A stretch of 64,000 nucleotides of DNA from an uncultured Bartonella sp. (GTDB lineage: Bacteria; Pseudomonadota; Alphaproteobacteria; Rhizobiales; Rhizobiaceae), in assembly GCA_946478235.1 (NCBI GenBank), contig CAMLBF010000009.1:18607-82606 (forward strand). Direction: 5' to 3'. Positions 53,441 to 62,839 of this stretch are shown in pieces. Both the position numbers and the translations under genes were made by a program. The notes below the pieces were generated by a model. The model was not told the DNA's origin and did not search any database. It saw only the letters and a list, made by a program, of their open reading frames with translations. Within the stretch, counting starts at the first letter, position 1, and each line of letters opens with the position of its first letter.

Positions 53441-54715
53441 ATGCAAGAAATGCAACAGATGAAATTACAAGAGCTGAAGAGCAAAACACCCGTTGAACTT
53501 GTCGCTTTTGCGGAATCATTGGAAGTTGAAAACGCTTCCTTGATGCGTAAGCAAGAACTGATGTTTGCCATTCTTAAAAAGTTGGCCCTTCAAGATGTCG
53601 AAATTATCGGTGAAGGTGTCGTAGAAGTTCTTCTCGATGGGTTTGGATTTTTACGTTCGGCAGATGCAAATTATCTTCCAGGTCCAGACGATATCTATCT
53701 ATCACCATCCCAAATTCGTCGTTTCTCACTTAAAACCGGCGATACTGTTGAAGGTCCTATTCGTAGCCCTAAAGAGGGCGAGCGGTATTTCGCTCTGCTG
53801 AAAATCAATACAATCAATTTTGAAGATCCGGAAAAGATCCGTCATAAGATCCATTTTGATAATTTGACTCCTCTATATCCAAATGAACGTTTGAGAATGG
53901 AACTGGAAGACCCGACTGGTAAAGATATGTCGGCACGTGTGATTGATCTGGTTTCTCCTTTGGGTAAGGGGCAACGTGGCTTGATTGTTGCACCACCAAG
54001 AACCGGTAAAACAGTTCTATTACAAAACATTGCTCATTCTATTACAGCCAATCATCCGGAATGTTTTTTAATTGTTCTATTAATTGATGAACGTCCAGAA
54101 GAAGTGACAGACATGCAGCGTTCCGTGAAGGGCGAAGTTGTGTCTTCAACATTCGATGAACCGGCTTCCCGTCACGTACAGGTTGCAGAAATGGTTATCG
54201 AAAAGGCTAAGCGACTCGTTGAACATGGCCGCGATGTTGTCATTCTTTTGGATTCAATAACTCGTCTTGGCCGCGCCTATAATACGGTTGTGCCATCATC
54301 TGGTAAGGTTTTAACCGGCGGTGTTGATGCAAATGCGTTACAGCGTCCAAAGAGATTTTTTGGTGCTGCCCGTAATATTGAAGAAGGCGGATCACTAACC
54401 ATTATTGCTACAGCATTGATTGATACCGGTAGTCGTATGGATGAAGTAATTTTCGAAGAATTCAAGGGTACAGGTAACTCAGAAATCGTACTTGATCGTA
54501 AAGTTGCAGATAAGCGTATATTCCCTGCAATGGATATTTTGAAATCCGGTACACGTAAGGAAGATTTGTTGGTATCCCGCCAAGATCTGCAGAAGATATT
54601 TGTTTTACGTAGAATTCTTGCGCCTATGGGAACAACGGATGCAATCGAATTTTTGATCGATAAATTGAAACAGACCAAAACCAATGGTGAATTTTTCGAT
54701 TCAATGAACACTTGA
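53441..54715 (+). CDS. rho: Transcription termination factor Rho
   Basis: A 424-residue RNA-dependent ATPase hexamer subunit. The N-terminal helix bundle and OSB-fold RNA-binding domain (about residues 1-125; [39 protein letters not shown]) precede the ATPase core with Walker [13 protein letters not shown] (about 183-194), [13 protein letters not shown], Walker [17 protein letters not shown] and the R-loop near [14 protein letters not shown] 53441 has no strong ribosome site; ATG 53459 is another option. The order hemJ-rho-mnmE is conserved. A good terminator follows. Confidence 0.97.
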   Translation: MQEMQQMKLQELKSKTPVELVAFAESLEVENASLMRKQELMFAILKKLALQDVEIIGEGVVEVLLDGFGFLRSADANYLPGPDDIYLSPSQIRRFSLKTGDTVEGPIRSPKEGERYFALLKINTINFEDPEKIRHKIHFDNLTPLYPNERLRMELEDPTGKDMSARVIDLVSPLGKGQRGLIVAPPRTGKTVLLQNIAHSITANHPECFLIVLLIDERPEEVTDMQRSVKGEVVSSTFDEPASRHVQVAEMVIEKAKRLVEHGRDVVILLDSITRLGRAYNTVVPSSGKVLTGGVDANALQRPKRFFGAARNIEEGGSLTIIATALIDTGSRMDEVIFEEFKGTGNSEIVLDRKVADKRIFPAMDILKSGTRKEDLLVSRQDLQKIFVLRRILAPMGTTDAIEFLIDKLKQTKTNGEFFDSMNT

Positions 54716-54740
54716 TATAATTATATTGGTTTGCATGATT

Positions 54741-54775
54741 AAATCCGTCCGGTAAAAAATCGGGCGGATTTTCTT
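54741..54775 (+). terminator. Terminator after rho
   Basis: AAATCCGTCCG pairs with CGGGCGGATTT (one G-U) around a 9-base A-rich loop, followed by TTCTTTT. Confidence 0.8.
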
Positions 54776-54845
54776 TTATATTGAGAAAAGTGGTTTGGCT
54801 TCTTAGTTAGTAGAGTTACGCGGTGGTGCGAGGAAGGAGATAAAA

Positions 54846-56156
54846 TTGGATACGATATTTGCCCTTTCTAGTGGGAAACTTCCAAGTGGTGTCGCGGTGA
54901 TACGCGTATCCGGTAATGAGGTTCAGAATATTATCAAAAGTATTCGCGGCAAGGTGCCCCCTGCCCGTATGATGGCATATGGATCACTCTACTCTCTCGA
55001 ACATGAATTTCTGGATTCTGCGTTAACGGTATTTTTTCCAGCACCAAACAGTTTTACCGGTGAAGATTGTGTAGAATTTCATCTGCATGGTGGTAAGGCA
55101 GTTGTTGCGCGTTTTTTGAATGAATTATCAAAATTTGAAAATTGTCGAATTGCTGAAGCTGGGGAATTTTCCAAACGTGCATTTGCGAACGGTAAATTGG
55201 ATTTAACAGAGGCAGAAGGTCTCGCTGACCTCATTGACGCTGAAACAGAAAGTCAACGTCGGCTGGCTGTTATGGGTGCCAGTGGTGCGCTAGCAGAGCT
55301 TTATCGAGAATGGCGCCAAGAATTACTTCGAGCAAGAGCAATGATAGAGGCGGAATTGGACTTTGTTGAAGAGCAGGATATTCCCGATTCTGTCTCTGAT
55401 CAAATATGGGATAAATTAAAGCTGTTAAGTTCAGCCATAAAGAAACACGTGGCCGATGGTTATCGTGCGCAGGCGATGCGTGAAGGTATTAAAATTGTTA
55501 TCGCCGGTGCACCAAATTCTGGAAAGTCTAGTATAATCAATAGGTTAGCAGGAAGGGACGTCGCGATTGTTACCGATGAAGAAGGAACAACCCGTGATGC
55601 TTTGGAAATTCGATTGATATTGGCTGGCTTACCGGTATTGGTTACGGATACGGCAGGTATTCGTGACACAGCTAATAAAGTGGAAAAGATCGGTATTGAT
55701 ACTGCATTGAAGAGGCTACAAGAAGCTGATCTTATTCTCCATATTGAGGATATGAGTGCACCAGTTGAAATAACGCTGCCAGCGGATAACAATGCAGAGA
55801 TATGGCGTCTCGGAAATAAAGTTGATCTTGTTAGAGGTGATCATAGCAGATGGCCAATTCAGTTATCAGCTGAGACTGGTGAAGGATTTGAAGAGTTTCT
55901 GAATAAGCTGATTGATTTTTGTAGTAGTTTTTCAGAATCACTTGGTGATTTGGTACCAGCGAGAAAGCGCCAGTTTGATCTTTTAGAAGAAACTATCAGT
56001 GAAATAGATTCTGCCTTGATGTTAAAAGATCTTGATTTAACACTTAGGGCTGAACATTTGCGTAGAGCAAGTGATATGTTGGGGCGCATTACTGGTGACA
56101 TTGATGTTGAAGATATTCTTGATGTCATATTTTCGCAATTTTGCGTCGGTAAATAA
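54846..56156 (+). CDS. mnmE: tRNA uridine-5-carboxymethylaminomethyl modification GTPase MnmE
   Basis: A 436-residue GTPase that with MnmG modifies U34 of several tRNAs. The folate-binding N-domain has DTIFALSSGKLPSGVAVIR and DCVEFHLHGG. The G domain has GAPNSGKSSIINRLAGRD (about residues 223-240), DEEGTTRDALE, DTAGIRD and GNKVDL. The chain ends in FCVGK, the CxGK motif needed for catalysis. It begins at TTG 54846, with AAGGAG seven bases upstream and the usual N-terminus, so the rare start is convincing. The TTG may keep expression low. Confidence 0.96.
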   Translation: MDTIFALSSGKLPSGVAVIRVSGNEVQNIIKSIRGKVPPARMMAYGSLYSLEHEFLDSALTVFFPAPNSFTGEDCVEFHLHGGKAVVARFLNELSKFENCRIAEAGEFSKRAFANGKLDLTEAEGLADLIDAETESQRRLAVMGASGALAELYREWRQELLRARAMIEAELDFVEEQDIPDSVSDQIWDKLKLLSSAIKKHVADGYRAQAMREGIKIVIAGAPNSGKSSIINRLAGRDVAIVTDEEGTTRDALEIRLILAGLPVLVTDTAGIRDTANKVEKIGIDTALKRLQEADLILHIEDMSAPVEITLPADNNAEIWRLGNKVDLVRGDHSRWPIQLSAETGEGFEEFLNKLIDFCSSFSESLGDLVPARKRQFDLLEETISEIDSALMLKDLDLTLRAEHLRRASDMLGRITGDIDVEDILDVIFSQFCVGK

Positions 56157-56172
56157 TGATTCACGTGAAACA
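56157..56172. other. parS: parS site between mnmE and mnmG (1)
   Basis: TGATTCACGTGAAACA matches the consensus at 15 of 16 positions; begins 1 bp after the mnmE stop. Confidence 0.85.
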
Positions 56173-56203
56173 TTTGTCTTTTTCGGTGAATTGACTTGAA
56201 TAA

Positions 56204-56219
56204 TGATTCACGTGAAACA
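56204..56219. other. parS: parS site between mnmE and mnmG (2)
   Basis: TGATTCACGTGAAACA again, identical to the site 47 bp to the left; 15 of 16 positions. The two lie in a direct repeat with shared flank AATAATGATTCACG. Confidence 0.85.
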
Positions 56220-56293
56220 ATCAGTGTGTTAAAGACCAACAGTATTGCTTACTGAAGTAAACTTGATTCCTGTAATAAATTGTAATTGGTCCA

Positions 56294-56309
56294 TGTTTCA
56301 CGTGAAACG
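56294..56309. other. parS: parS site just before mnmG (3)
   Basis: TGTTTCACGTGAAACG, 15 of 16 positions with perfect 14-bp core symmetry GTTTCACGTGAAAC. It lies ten bases before the chosen mnmG start, where ParB binding could affect expression. Confidence 0.88.
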
Positions 56310-56318
56310 GGTACAGAA

Positions 56319-58208
56319 GTGACGGCTGGAATAAAATTGTTAGATAAATTTGATGTTATTGTTGTTGGTGGCGGACATGCGGGTTGTGAAGCGGCATCTG
56401 CTTCAGCACGTATTGGTGCACGTACAGCACTCATGACAAATCATTTTTCGACAATTGGTACAATGTCATGCAATCCAGCAATTGGCGGTCTTGGTAAAGG
56501 TCATCTTGTTAGGGAGGTCGATGCTCTTGACGGATTGATGGGGCGTGCTGCCGATCAGGCAGGAATACAGTTTCGCCTATTAAATCGACGGAAAGGTCCT
56601 GCGGTAAGAGGACCACGCACACAGGCAGATAGAAAACTCTATAAGCTGGCGATGCAAAACCTCATTCGTGAACAAGAGAATCTTGTTGTTATCGAAGATG
56701 AAGTTATTGATCTTTTAGTTAATGATGGAGTGGTCAATGGTGTCGTCGGAAGAAATCATGGAGAAATAAAATCTGCAGCCGTTGTTCTAACAACCGGTAC
56801 ATTTCTTCGCGGGCTTATTCATATTGGCGAAAAGACTTGGCCAGCTGGAAGAATGGGTGAAGAACCAAGTGATAGGCTTGGTGAACGTTTGGCTAGTTAT
56901 GAAATAAAACTAGGTCGTTTGAAAACAGGTACCCCTGCCCGATTGAGTAAAAAAACGATAGATTGGGATAGTCTTGCCAAACAATGTGCAGATGAAGATC
57001 CTGTTCCTTTTTCATTTTTGACAGATAAAATTGAAACACCGCAAATAGAATGTGCAGTTACACGTACGAATGAAAAAACGCATAAGATCATTCAGGATAA
57101 TTTGCATCGCTCAGCAATGTATTCGGGTGCAATTAAAGGAATAGGTCCACGATATTGCCCATCTATTGAAGATAAGATTGTAAAGTTTGGTGAACGTGAT
57201 GGGCATCAGATATTTTTAGAACCGGAGGGATTAGATGACGACACAGTTTATCCTAATGGTGTGTCTACTTCCCTACCTGAAGATGCTCAATATGCATTTT
57301 TGAAAACTATCGAAGGATTGGAAAACGTAAAAGTTCTTCAACCTGGTTATGCAATTGAATATGATTTTATTGATCCTCGTCAGTTGAATGCTAGTCTGGA
57401 ATTAAAGGCATTGTCTGGTCTATTCTTGGCCGGACAAATCAATGGAACAACTGGTTACGAAGAAGCAGCGGCCCAAGGGTTGGTTGCCGGAGCAAATGCA
57501 GCAAATTACGCTTCAGACACAAAACCAATGATTATTAGCCGTTCTATGGCTTACATTGGTGTGATGATTGATGATCTGATAACGCGAGGCGTTAGTGAAC
57601 CTTATAGAATGTTTACCTCGCGTGCTGAGTTTCGTTTGTCATTGCGCGCAGATAATGCTGACGAACGTTTAACCTCTCTTGGTGATGAATGGCATCTCGT
57701 TGGTTCGCATCGTCTAACGCGGTTTAATGAGAAAATGCGGTTGATAGCACAAGCACGAGAATTATGTCAGTCACTTCATATGACACCAAATGAAGCGTCC
57801 GATAAGGGGATACAAATAAAACATGATGGTGTTCGTCGTAGTGCGTATGACTTATTAGCTTACCCTGATATGTCATTAAACCAGCTTGCTGAGATATGGC
57901 CAGAGCTTAATAATATTGATAGAAAAACGGCGGAAGCTATTGAAATAGAAGCACAATATGCTGTTTATCTCGATCGTCAGGCTAAAGATATTGCAAATAT
58001 GCAAAGAGATGAACAACTGCATATTCCTGATGATTTAGATTTCGATCATATCTCGGGTTTATCTAATGAGTTAAAAGCTAAAATAAAGCTCAGGGAGCCA
58101 AAATCTATTGCCGATGCGCAAAAGATAGACGGAATGACACCTGCAGCATTGTCTCTCATTATTACGCATATTCAACGATTGCGTAACCAAAGCAAAAAGA
58201 GCGCGTAA
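56319..58208 (+). CDS. mnmG: tRNA uridine-5-carboxymethylaminomethyl modification enzyme MnmG (GidA)
   Basis: A flavoprotein of about 629 residues, MnmE's partner. The FAD-binding [27 protein letters not shown] (given as [19 protein letters not shown]), [25 protein letters not shown] (given as [18 protein letters not shown]), KTGTPARL, and [20 protein letters not shown] (20 residues) are diagnostic. I start at GTG 56319, which gives the family length. TTG 56337 and TTG 56286 are also in frame. From 56286 the parS sequence itself would be translated (VHVSRETG). The stop overlaps the rsmG start by one base (TAATG). Confidence 0.94.
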   Translation: MTAGIKLLDKFDVIVVGGGHAGCEAASASARIGARTALMTNHFSTIGTMSCNPAIGGLGKGHLVREVDALDGLMGRAADQAGIQFRLLNRRKGPAVRGPRTQADRKLYKLAMQNLIREQENLVVIEDEVIDLLVNDGVVNGVVGRNHGEIKSAAVVLTTGTFLRGLIHIGEKTWPAGRMGEEPSDRLGERLASYEIKLGRLKTGTPARLSKKTIDWDSLAKQCADEDPVPFSFLTDKIETPQIECAVTRTNEKTHKIIQDNLHRSAMYSGAIKGIGPRYCPSIEDKIVKFGERDGHQIFLEPEGLDDDTVYPNGVSTSLPEDAQYAFLKTIEGLENVKVLQPGYAIEYDFIDPRQLNASLELKALSGLFLAGQINGTTGYEEAAAQGLVAGANAANYASDTKPMIISRSMAYIGVMIDDLITRGVSEPYRMFTSRAEFRLSLRADNADERLTSLGDEWHLVGSHRLTRFNEKMRLIAQARELCQSLHMTPNEASDKGIQIKHDGVRRSAYDLLAYPDMSLNQLAEIWPELNNIDRKTAEAIEIEAQYAVYLDRQAKDIANMQRDEQLHIPDDLDFDHISGLSNELKAKIKLREPKSIADAQKIDGMTPAALSLIITHIQRLRNQSKKSA

Positions 58209-58855
58209 TGAGCGACACATTAGCTTTAAAATATGAGGGTCTGCAGAATATATTTCCTGCTGTTTCACGTGAAACTGTGGAACTGCTAGTGAAATATGAA
58301 GAAGCGGTTAGAAAATGGCAACCGCATATCAATTTGATAGCCAATGCAACCTTGCCGCAGTTATGGACACGGCATATTTTGGACAGCGCGCAGGTTTATC
58401 CATTGTATATGGATGCTAGTAACTGGTGTGATATAGGTTCTGGTGGTGGTTTTCCAGGTATCGTTACCGCTATATTCTTAAAGCAAAATTGTAACGGCCA
58501 TATAAAACTTATTGAAAGCAATGGCAAAAAGGCATCGTTTTTACGTAGTGTTATTGCAGAGTTGGATTTACCAGCAACCGTATATCAACGCCGCATAGAA
58601 GATTGTTACCTAGAGATAGATAATATTCAAGTTATCAGCTCGCGTGCTTTGGCTTCGTTGAAAAAGCTGTTTGAGTTGTGTCAGCCGTGGCTTGAAAAAG
58701 GAACGACAGCGCTGTTTCAAAAGGGGCAGGATTATGCCAGCGAACTTGAAGAAGCGCGTGTGGATTGGCTTTTTGATTTTGAAAAATTTAATAGCAAAAT
58801 AGATGAGAAGTCGGTCATTTTAAAATTTAATAATGTCCGTCAGCGCAAAGGGTGA
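58208..58855 (+). CDS. rsmG: 16S rRNA (guanine-527-N7) methyltransferase RsmG (GidB)
   Basis: A 215-residue methyltransferase acting on G527 of 16S rRNA. The SAM site WCDIGSGGGFPGIVTAI (about residues 76-92), QPHINLIANATLPQLWTRHILDS (given as NLIANATLPQLWTRHILDS) and VISSRALASLKKLF are typical. Codons 19-23 (VSRET) are the in-frame reading of a parS site at 58261-58276, which the protein therefore encodes. It overlaps mnmG by one base and precedes parA by 6 bp, the conserved gid-par order. Confidence 0.95.
   Translation: MSDTLALKYEGLQNIFPAVSRETVELLVKYEEAVRKWQPHINLIANATLPQLWTRHILDSAQVYPLYMDASNWCDIGSGGGFPGIVTAIFLKQNCNGHIKLIESNGKKASFLRSVIAELDLPATVYQRRIEDCYLEIDNIQVISSRALASLKKLFELCQPWLEKGTTALFQKGQDYASELEEARVDWLFDFEKFNSKIDEKSVILKFNNVRQRKG
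58261..58276. other. parS: parS site inside rsmG (4)
   Basis: TGTTTCACGTGAAACT, 15 of 16 positions, inside the rsmG coding sequence about 600 bp before parA. Confidence 0.87.
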
Positions 58856-58861
58856 ATTAAG

Positions 58862-59656
58862 ATGAGCGAAACACGTATTATCGCCATTGCAAACCAAAAG
58901 GGTGGGGTTGGTAAAACCACAACCGCCATCAATCTGGCAACGGCTCTTGCAGCAATAGGCGAGACAGTTTTGGTTATGGATATTGATCCACAAGGTAACG
59001 CCAGTACTGGTCTTGGCATTGACCGTAATAATCGTTCGCTGTCATCTTATGATGTCCTGGTGAATGGTGCATCAGTTACAGATGCGGCGTTGGCAACGGA
59101 AGTTCCAAACCTATTTGTTGTTCCGTCTACGCTTGATCTACTGGGCGTTGAAATGGAAATAGCCCCTGCTCAGGATCGTATAACACGCTTACAAAAGGCG
59201 TTACGTGGTGATCAGTCGGTGACTGAAAAATTCACTTATATATTGATAGATTGTCCACCTTCCCTCAATTTATTGACATTGAATGCTATGGGATCAGCCA
59301 ATTCTGTTCTTGTCCCACTGCAATGTGAGTTTTTGGCCTTGGAAGGTCTTAGTCAGTTGCTTGAAACTGTGAAACAGGTGCGTGGTTCACTTAACCCAAC
59401 GCTTGAAATACAAGGCATTGTTTTAACTATGTATGATGGGCGTAATAACCTTTCAAATCAGGTTGTCGATGATGTTCGATCATTTATGGGGGACAAAGTT
59501 TATAAGACTGTTATTCCGCGCAATGTTCGAATTTCTGAAGCACCATCATTCGGTAAGCCTGCACTTCTTTATGATTTAAAATGTGCTGGTAGCCAAGCTT
59601 ATCTGCAATTGGCTTCTGAAGTTATTCAACGTGAACGGCGTTTAAGAGCCGCTTAA
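58862..59656 (+). CDS. parA: Chromosome partitioning ATPase ParA
   Basis: A 264-residue Walker-type ATPase that drives segregation of the ParB-parS complex. The deviant Walker A KGGVGKTTTAINLATALAA (residues 13-31) with its signature lysine, DIDPQGNASTGLGID (about 40-54) and LIDCPPSLNLLTLNAM (about 126-141) are intact. Start ATG 58862 overlaps no gene and follows rsmG by 6 bp. The short form without an N-terminal HTH is the chromosomal type. Confidence 0.97.
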   Translation: MSETRIIAIANQKGGVGKTTTAINLATALAAIGETVLVMDIDPQGNASTGLGIDRNNRSLSSYDVLVNGASVTDAALATEVPNLFVVPSTLDLLGVEMEIAPAQDRITRLQKALRGDQSVTEKFTYILIDCPPSLNLLTLNAMGSANSVLVPLQCEFLALEGLSQLLETVKQVRGSLNPTLEIQGIVLTMYDGRNNLSNQVVDDVRSFMGDKVYKTVIPRNVRISEAPSFGKPALLYDLKCAGSQAYLQLASEVIQRERRLRAA

Positions 59657-59691
59657 TCTATAATTATGAATTAATAAACAAGGGAAATCAA

Positions 59692-60573
59692 ATGAGCGAT
59701 GATCAATCTAGAAAACGGTTAGGTCGGGGATTAGCCGCACTCATTGGAGATATTGATCTTGGTGTAAGCAAGCCGTCATCTCAACCGCAAGAGATGATCG
59801 TGTCTGAACGTCAGGTACCGATAGAGTTTATTTCCCGTAATCCACAAAACCCACGTCGGCATTTTACTGATTCAGAATTGGATGATCTTGCTCAATCGAT
59901 ACGAGAACACGGAATTGTTCAACCGGTGGTTGTGCGTCCATCTTCCGATCATCCGAACAGGTTTGAGCTGATTGCTGGCGAACGTCGTTGGAGAGCAGCG
60001 CAGCGCGCTAATTTAACCAGTCTACCAGTGATAGTTCGTGATGTTGATGATCGTACAGCTCTGGAATTGGCTATTATTGAAAATGTCCAACGCTCTGATC
60101 TTAATCCACTAGAAGAGGGTATGGGCTACCAACAGCTGATTGATGAGCATGACTATACACAACAGGATCTCGCACAAGTTATCGGCAAAAGTCGAAGCCA
60201 TGTGGCCAATACACTTCGATTGTTGAAGCTACCTCCTAAGGTTCAGCAATTTATCAATGAAGGTCAGCTTTCTGCCGGTCATGCGCGTTGCCTTATTACA
60301 GTCGATGACCCACAGGCACTTGCTGAGCGAATTATTAGGGAAGGGCTTTCGGTGCGCCAAGCAGAAGCACTGGCAAATGAACAGTCTAATCCAAAGGCAA
60401 AAAAGCGTACCCCTGCTGAAAAGGATGCAGATACGAAGTCGCTTGAGAAACTACTTGCCGATGTTATCGGTATGAAAGTGGCCATCAAACATGGCAAAAA
60501 AGGCGGTGATGTTAAAATCCATTATTCGTCGCTCGAACAATTGGATGATATTTGTCGCCGATTGCAAAGCTAG
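59692..60573 (+). CDS. parB: Chromosome partitioning protein ParB
   Basis: A 293-residue CTPase and parS-binding clamp. The start KRLGRGLAALIGD (residues 7-19), the ParB/Srx box with NPRRHFTD and HGIVQPVVVRPS, the CTP-binding GERRWRAAQRA (about 97-107) and ENVQRSDLNPLEE (about 130-142), and the HTH in TQQDLAQVIGKSRSHVANTLRLL (given as DLAQVIGKSRSHVANTLRLL) are clear. The last 40 residues would dimerise. holA, often next in rhizobia, is absent here; a terminator follows. Confidence 0.97.
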   Translation: MSDDQSRKRLGRGLAALIGDIDLGVSKPSSQPQEMIVSERQVPIEFISRNPQNPRRHFTDSELDDLAQSIREHGIVQPVVVRPSSDHPNRFELIAGERRWRAAQRANLTSLPVIVRDVDDRTALELAIIENVQRSDLNPLEEGMGYQQLIDEHDYTQQDLAQVIGKSRSHVANTLRLLKLPPKVQQFINEGQLSAGHARCLITVDDPQALAERIIREGLSVRQAEALANEQSNPKAKKRTPAEKDADTKSLEKLLADVIGMKVAIKHGKKGGDVKIHYSSLEQLDDICRRLQS

Positions 60574-60686
60574 ATGCAGACTGAAGAATGGTTCAATCAT
60601 TCACGGAATGACTTTAAATTATTCGGCTAAATGATTTATTGGCTGACAGAATATAGTGATTGATAACGTGCTCAAAGCATTTCATT

Positions 60687-60722
60687 AGCGGGTAACATAA
60701 TAATGTTACTCGCTATTTTTCT
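60687..60722 (+). terminator. Terminator after parB
   Basis: AGCGGGTAACAT pairs with ATGTTACTCGCT (one G-U) around AATA and runs into ATTTTTCT, some 115 bp after the parB stop. Confidence 0.82.
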
Positions 60723-60881
60723 ATCATTCACAATTAGGCCATCATATTTGGGCGGGAAAACCGCTAGATCCTATGTTGATAAGATAAATTCAGCGTGGTT
60801 TTTTAGCCACAAACATTCAGCTCAAATAGTTCTATAAATCAAAATAAACTATTATAAAACAATAGGTTATAGCTATATTTC
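60723..60881. other. Short gap between parB and the convergent gene
   Basis: About 160 bp, AT-rich, with nothing recognisable. Together with the parB terminator region it makes a 308-bp gene-free stretch. Confidence 0.4.
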
Positions 60882-61367
60882 TTATTGTTCCAAAACTTTA
60901 CGAATGCGGTCTGTAAATTGTTTGCCAAATTCAAGATTCTCTTTTGAGACAGTTGTACTATCGTCGAAAATAGCGTCTTGATCTTCCAGTGAAGAAGCCG
61001 CAGCTAAAGCTGCCTGCAAAGCCAAATACCCAACGACATAGTCTTTTGGCTCAAGCGCATTTTTTTTCAAAATATCCATAATTTTAGCATTTTTGGATAG
61101 GGTTGCGGTCAATCCCTCAATACTGCTGTCGTTACCAGTATCAGCTTCAGAAAGCGTTATTGACGCATCTGCCATATCTTTCTGGATAGCTTCCATTTTG
61201 GCCAAAAAGTCCTCATTCAACGGATAAGTTGCAACAATTTTGGGATTACTGGTTGGAGAAATATAGAATTCGTCATTTTTCTGGGGCTTTTTCGGAGCCT
61301 CTTCTGAAAACGCACTTAAAGGCCAGACGATGAGACAAAGGGCGATGATAATTCGTTTTATAAACAT
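60882..61367 (-). CDS. Unidentified secreted protein downstream of gloB
   Basis: A 161-residue protein. The N-terminus MFIKRIIIALCLIVWPLSAFS is a clear signal peptide with cleavage near AFS-EEAPKK. The mature part is helical, acid-rich and without cysteines; NDEFYISPTSNPKIVATYPLN and NEDFLAKMEAIQKDMAD stand near its start. I do not recognise the family. Its ATG follows directly on the gloB stop codon, so it is translated with gloB, whose product is cytosolic; a shared role is not obvious. Confidence 0.75.
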   Translation of the reverse strand: MFIKRIIIALCLIVWPLSAFSEEAPKKPQKNDEFYISPTSNPKIVATYPLNEDFLAKMEAIQKDMADASITLSEADTGNDSSIEGLTATLSKNAKIMDILKKNALEPKDYVVGYLALQAALAAASSLEDQDAIFDDSTTVSKENLEFGKQFTDRIRKVLEQ

Positions 61368-62129
61368 TTAGAATTGATCCTTGCGTTTTCTAATTTCTGC
61401 AAAAACAGCAACATCTGAAGCATCATTCATTGCAAGTGTCTGACGGATTGCCTGATCGTTGCAACGAAGAAATGGATTACAAGCTTTTTCAAGCCCGATT
61501 GTGCTTGGTAAGGACGATTCCCCAACAGCGATAAGACGATCAACAGCAGCGGCACGATTTATCAAAGCAATATTATCGGGATCGATTGTTTTAGCAAAGC
61601 GAGCATTGGATTTGGTATATTCATGACCGCAATAAACTTCTGTATCGTCGGGTAGGGCTTTCAACTTTTCAAGCGAAGAATACATCATTTCCGCAGTACC
61701 TTCAAAAAGGCGTCCGCACCCCAGTGAAAACAGTGTATCACCGGTAAAAACGAGCTTATCGTCTGGCAAATAAAAACAGACGGATCCAAGTGTGTGGCCA
61801 GGGGTGCTGATAACTTTTACATTGTGACCGGCAAAGTCAATTGTAGAGCCGTCACCAACCTCTTCATCTATTCCGGTAATTTTATCAGCTTCAGCACTCG
61901 GACCAATAACTTTAGCCCCATACTGGCTTTTTAGAAAATTTATGCCAGCAATATGATCCATATGGTGATGGGTTACAAAAATGAAATCAAGCGAATACCC
62001 ATGTTCTTTTAGCGCATTGTCGATGGATGGTGCATCAGGTGCATCAATTGCAGCCGTTAAACCAGTGTTTTCATCATGAAGAAGCACGCCAAAATTATCG
62101 CTTCGGCAAATAAATTGGATGACTTTCAT
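61368..62129 (-). CDS. gloB: Hydroxyacylglutathione hydrolase (glyoxalase II)
   Basis: A 253-residue metallo-beta-lactamase-fold enzyme hydrolysing S-lactoylglutathione to lactate and glutathione, the second step of methylglyoxal removal. The metal site THHHMDHIAG (about residues 53-62), TPGHTLGSVCFYL, FTGDTLFSLGCGRLFEG and CGHEYTKSN are complete, and the C-terminal helical part with NPFLRCND is typical of glyoxalase II. ATG 62129 has GGAG upstream; an ATG at 62141 is weaker. In rhizobia gloB commonly lies next to the methyltransferase found here at 19.5 kb. Confidence 0.95.
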   Translation of the reverse strand: MKVIQFICRSDNFGVLLHDENTGLTAAIDAPDAPSIDNALKEHGYSLDFIFVTHHHMDHIAGINFLKSQYGAKVIGPSAEADKITGIDEEVGDGSTIDFAGHNVKVISTPGHTLGSVCFYLPDDKLVFTGDTLFSLGCGRLFEGTAEMMYSSLEKLKALPDDTEVYCGHEYTKSNARFAKTIDPDNIALINRAAAVDRLIAVGESSLPSTIGLEKACNPFLRCNDQAIRQTLAMNDASDVAVFAEIRKRKDQF

Positions 62130-62164
62130 AGCAATCTCCATACCAATTTGGCTCGAATATCGAT

Positions 62165-62835
62165 CTATTGATCGTATTCTTTGTCTTTGCCGTCGAGAGC
62201 TGTTGTCGCATGTTTCATGACAAGTGGCATTTGCGCTATCATGAAAACGATTGTTATTGGCATGACCCCGAATACTTTGAAAGTGGTCCAGAAATCATCG
62301 CTAAAATTGCGCCAAACAATTTCGTTCAATACGGCAAGGAATATAAAAAACCATGCCCATCTATAGGTTAATTTCCGCCAACCATCTTCATCAAGCTGAA
62401 AAGCAGAGTCCAAAACATATCCAAGCAAGGATTTTTTAAAGGCTAATCCACCAAACAAAATAAGACCGAACAGTGTATTGATAATCGTCGGTTTCATTTT
62501 TATGAATGTATCGTTATGCAGCCATAGCGTGAGAAATCCGAAAATCAGCACAAAGACACCTGATATAAGTGGCATGATGGGAATTTTGCGCGCAATCAGC
62601 CAAGACACGGCCAATGCAACAACAATAGCCACCATAAAAATGGCGGTAGCAGGAAAAATCGGCTTATCAAAATTTTTGAACAAAGCAATATTTTGCAACA
62701 GCCATTCGCCTTTGTAATTGGCAAAGAAAAATATGACCAATGGTCCCATTTCCAAAACCAATTTCAAAGTTGGTGACATATGCAGATTTTTAACTGCCTT
62801 TGTATCTTGTGGCTCTGGTTCGAAAATAGATTTAC

Positions 62836-62839
<4 letters not shown>
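62165..62839 (-). CDS. yciB: Inner-membrane septation protein YciB (IspZ family)
   Basis: A 224-residue membrane protein with five to six helices (about residues 32-45, 62-85, 90-108, 123-139, 160-177, 185-205). The family segments [13 protein letters not shown] near the start, [31 protein letters not shown] and [17 protein letters not shown] are clear. YciB is involved in envelope synthesis and septation in Gram-negative bacteria. It starts 4 bases before the ftsY stop (ATGA overlap), the standard ftsY-ispZ pair of rhizobia. Confidence 0.93.
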
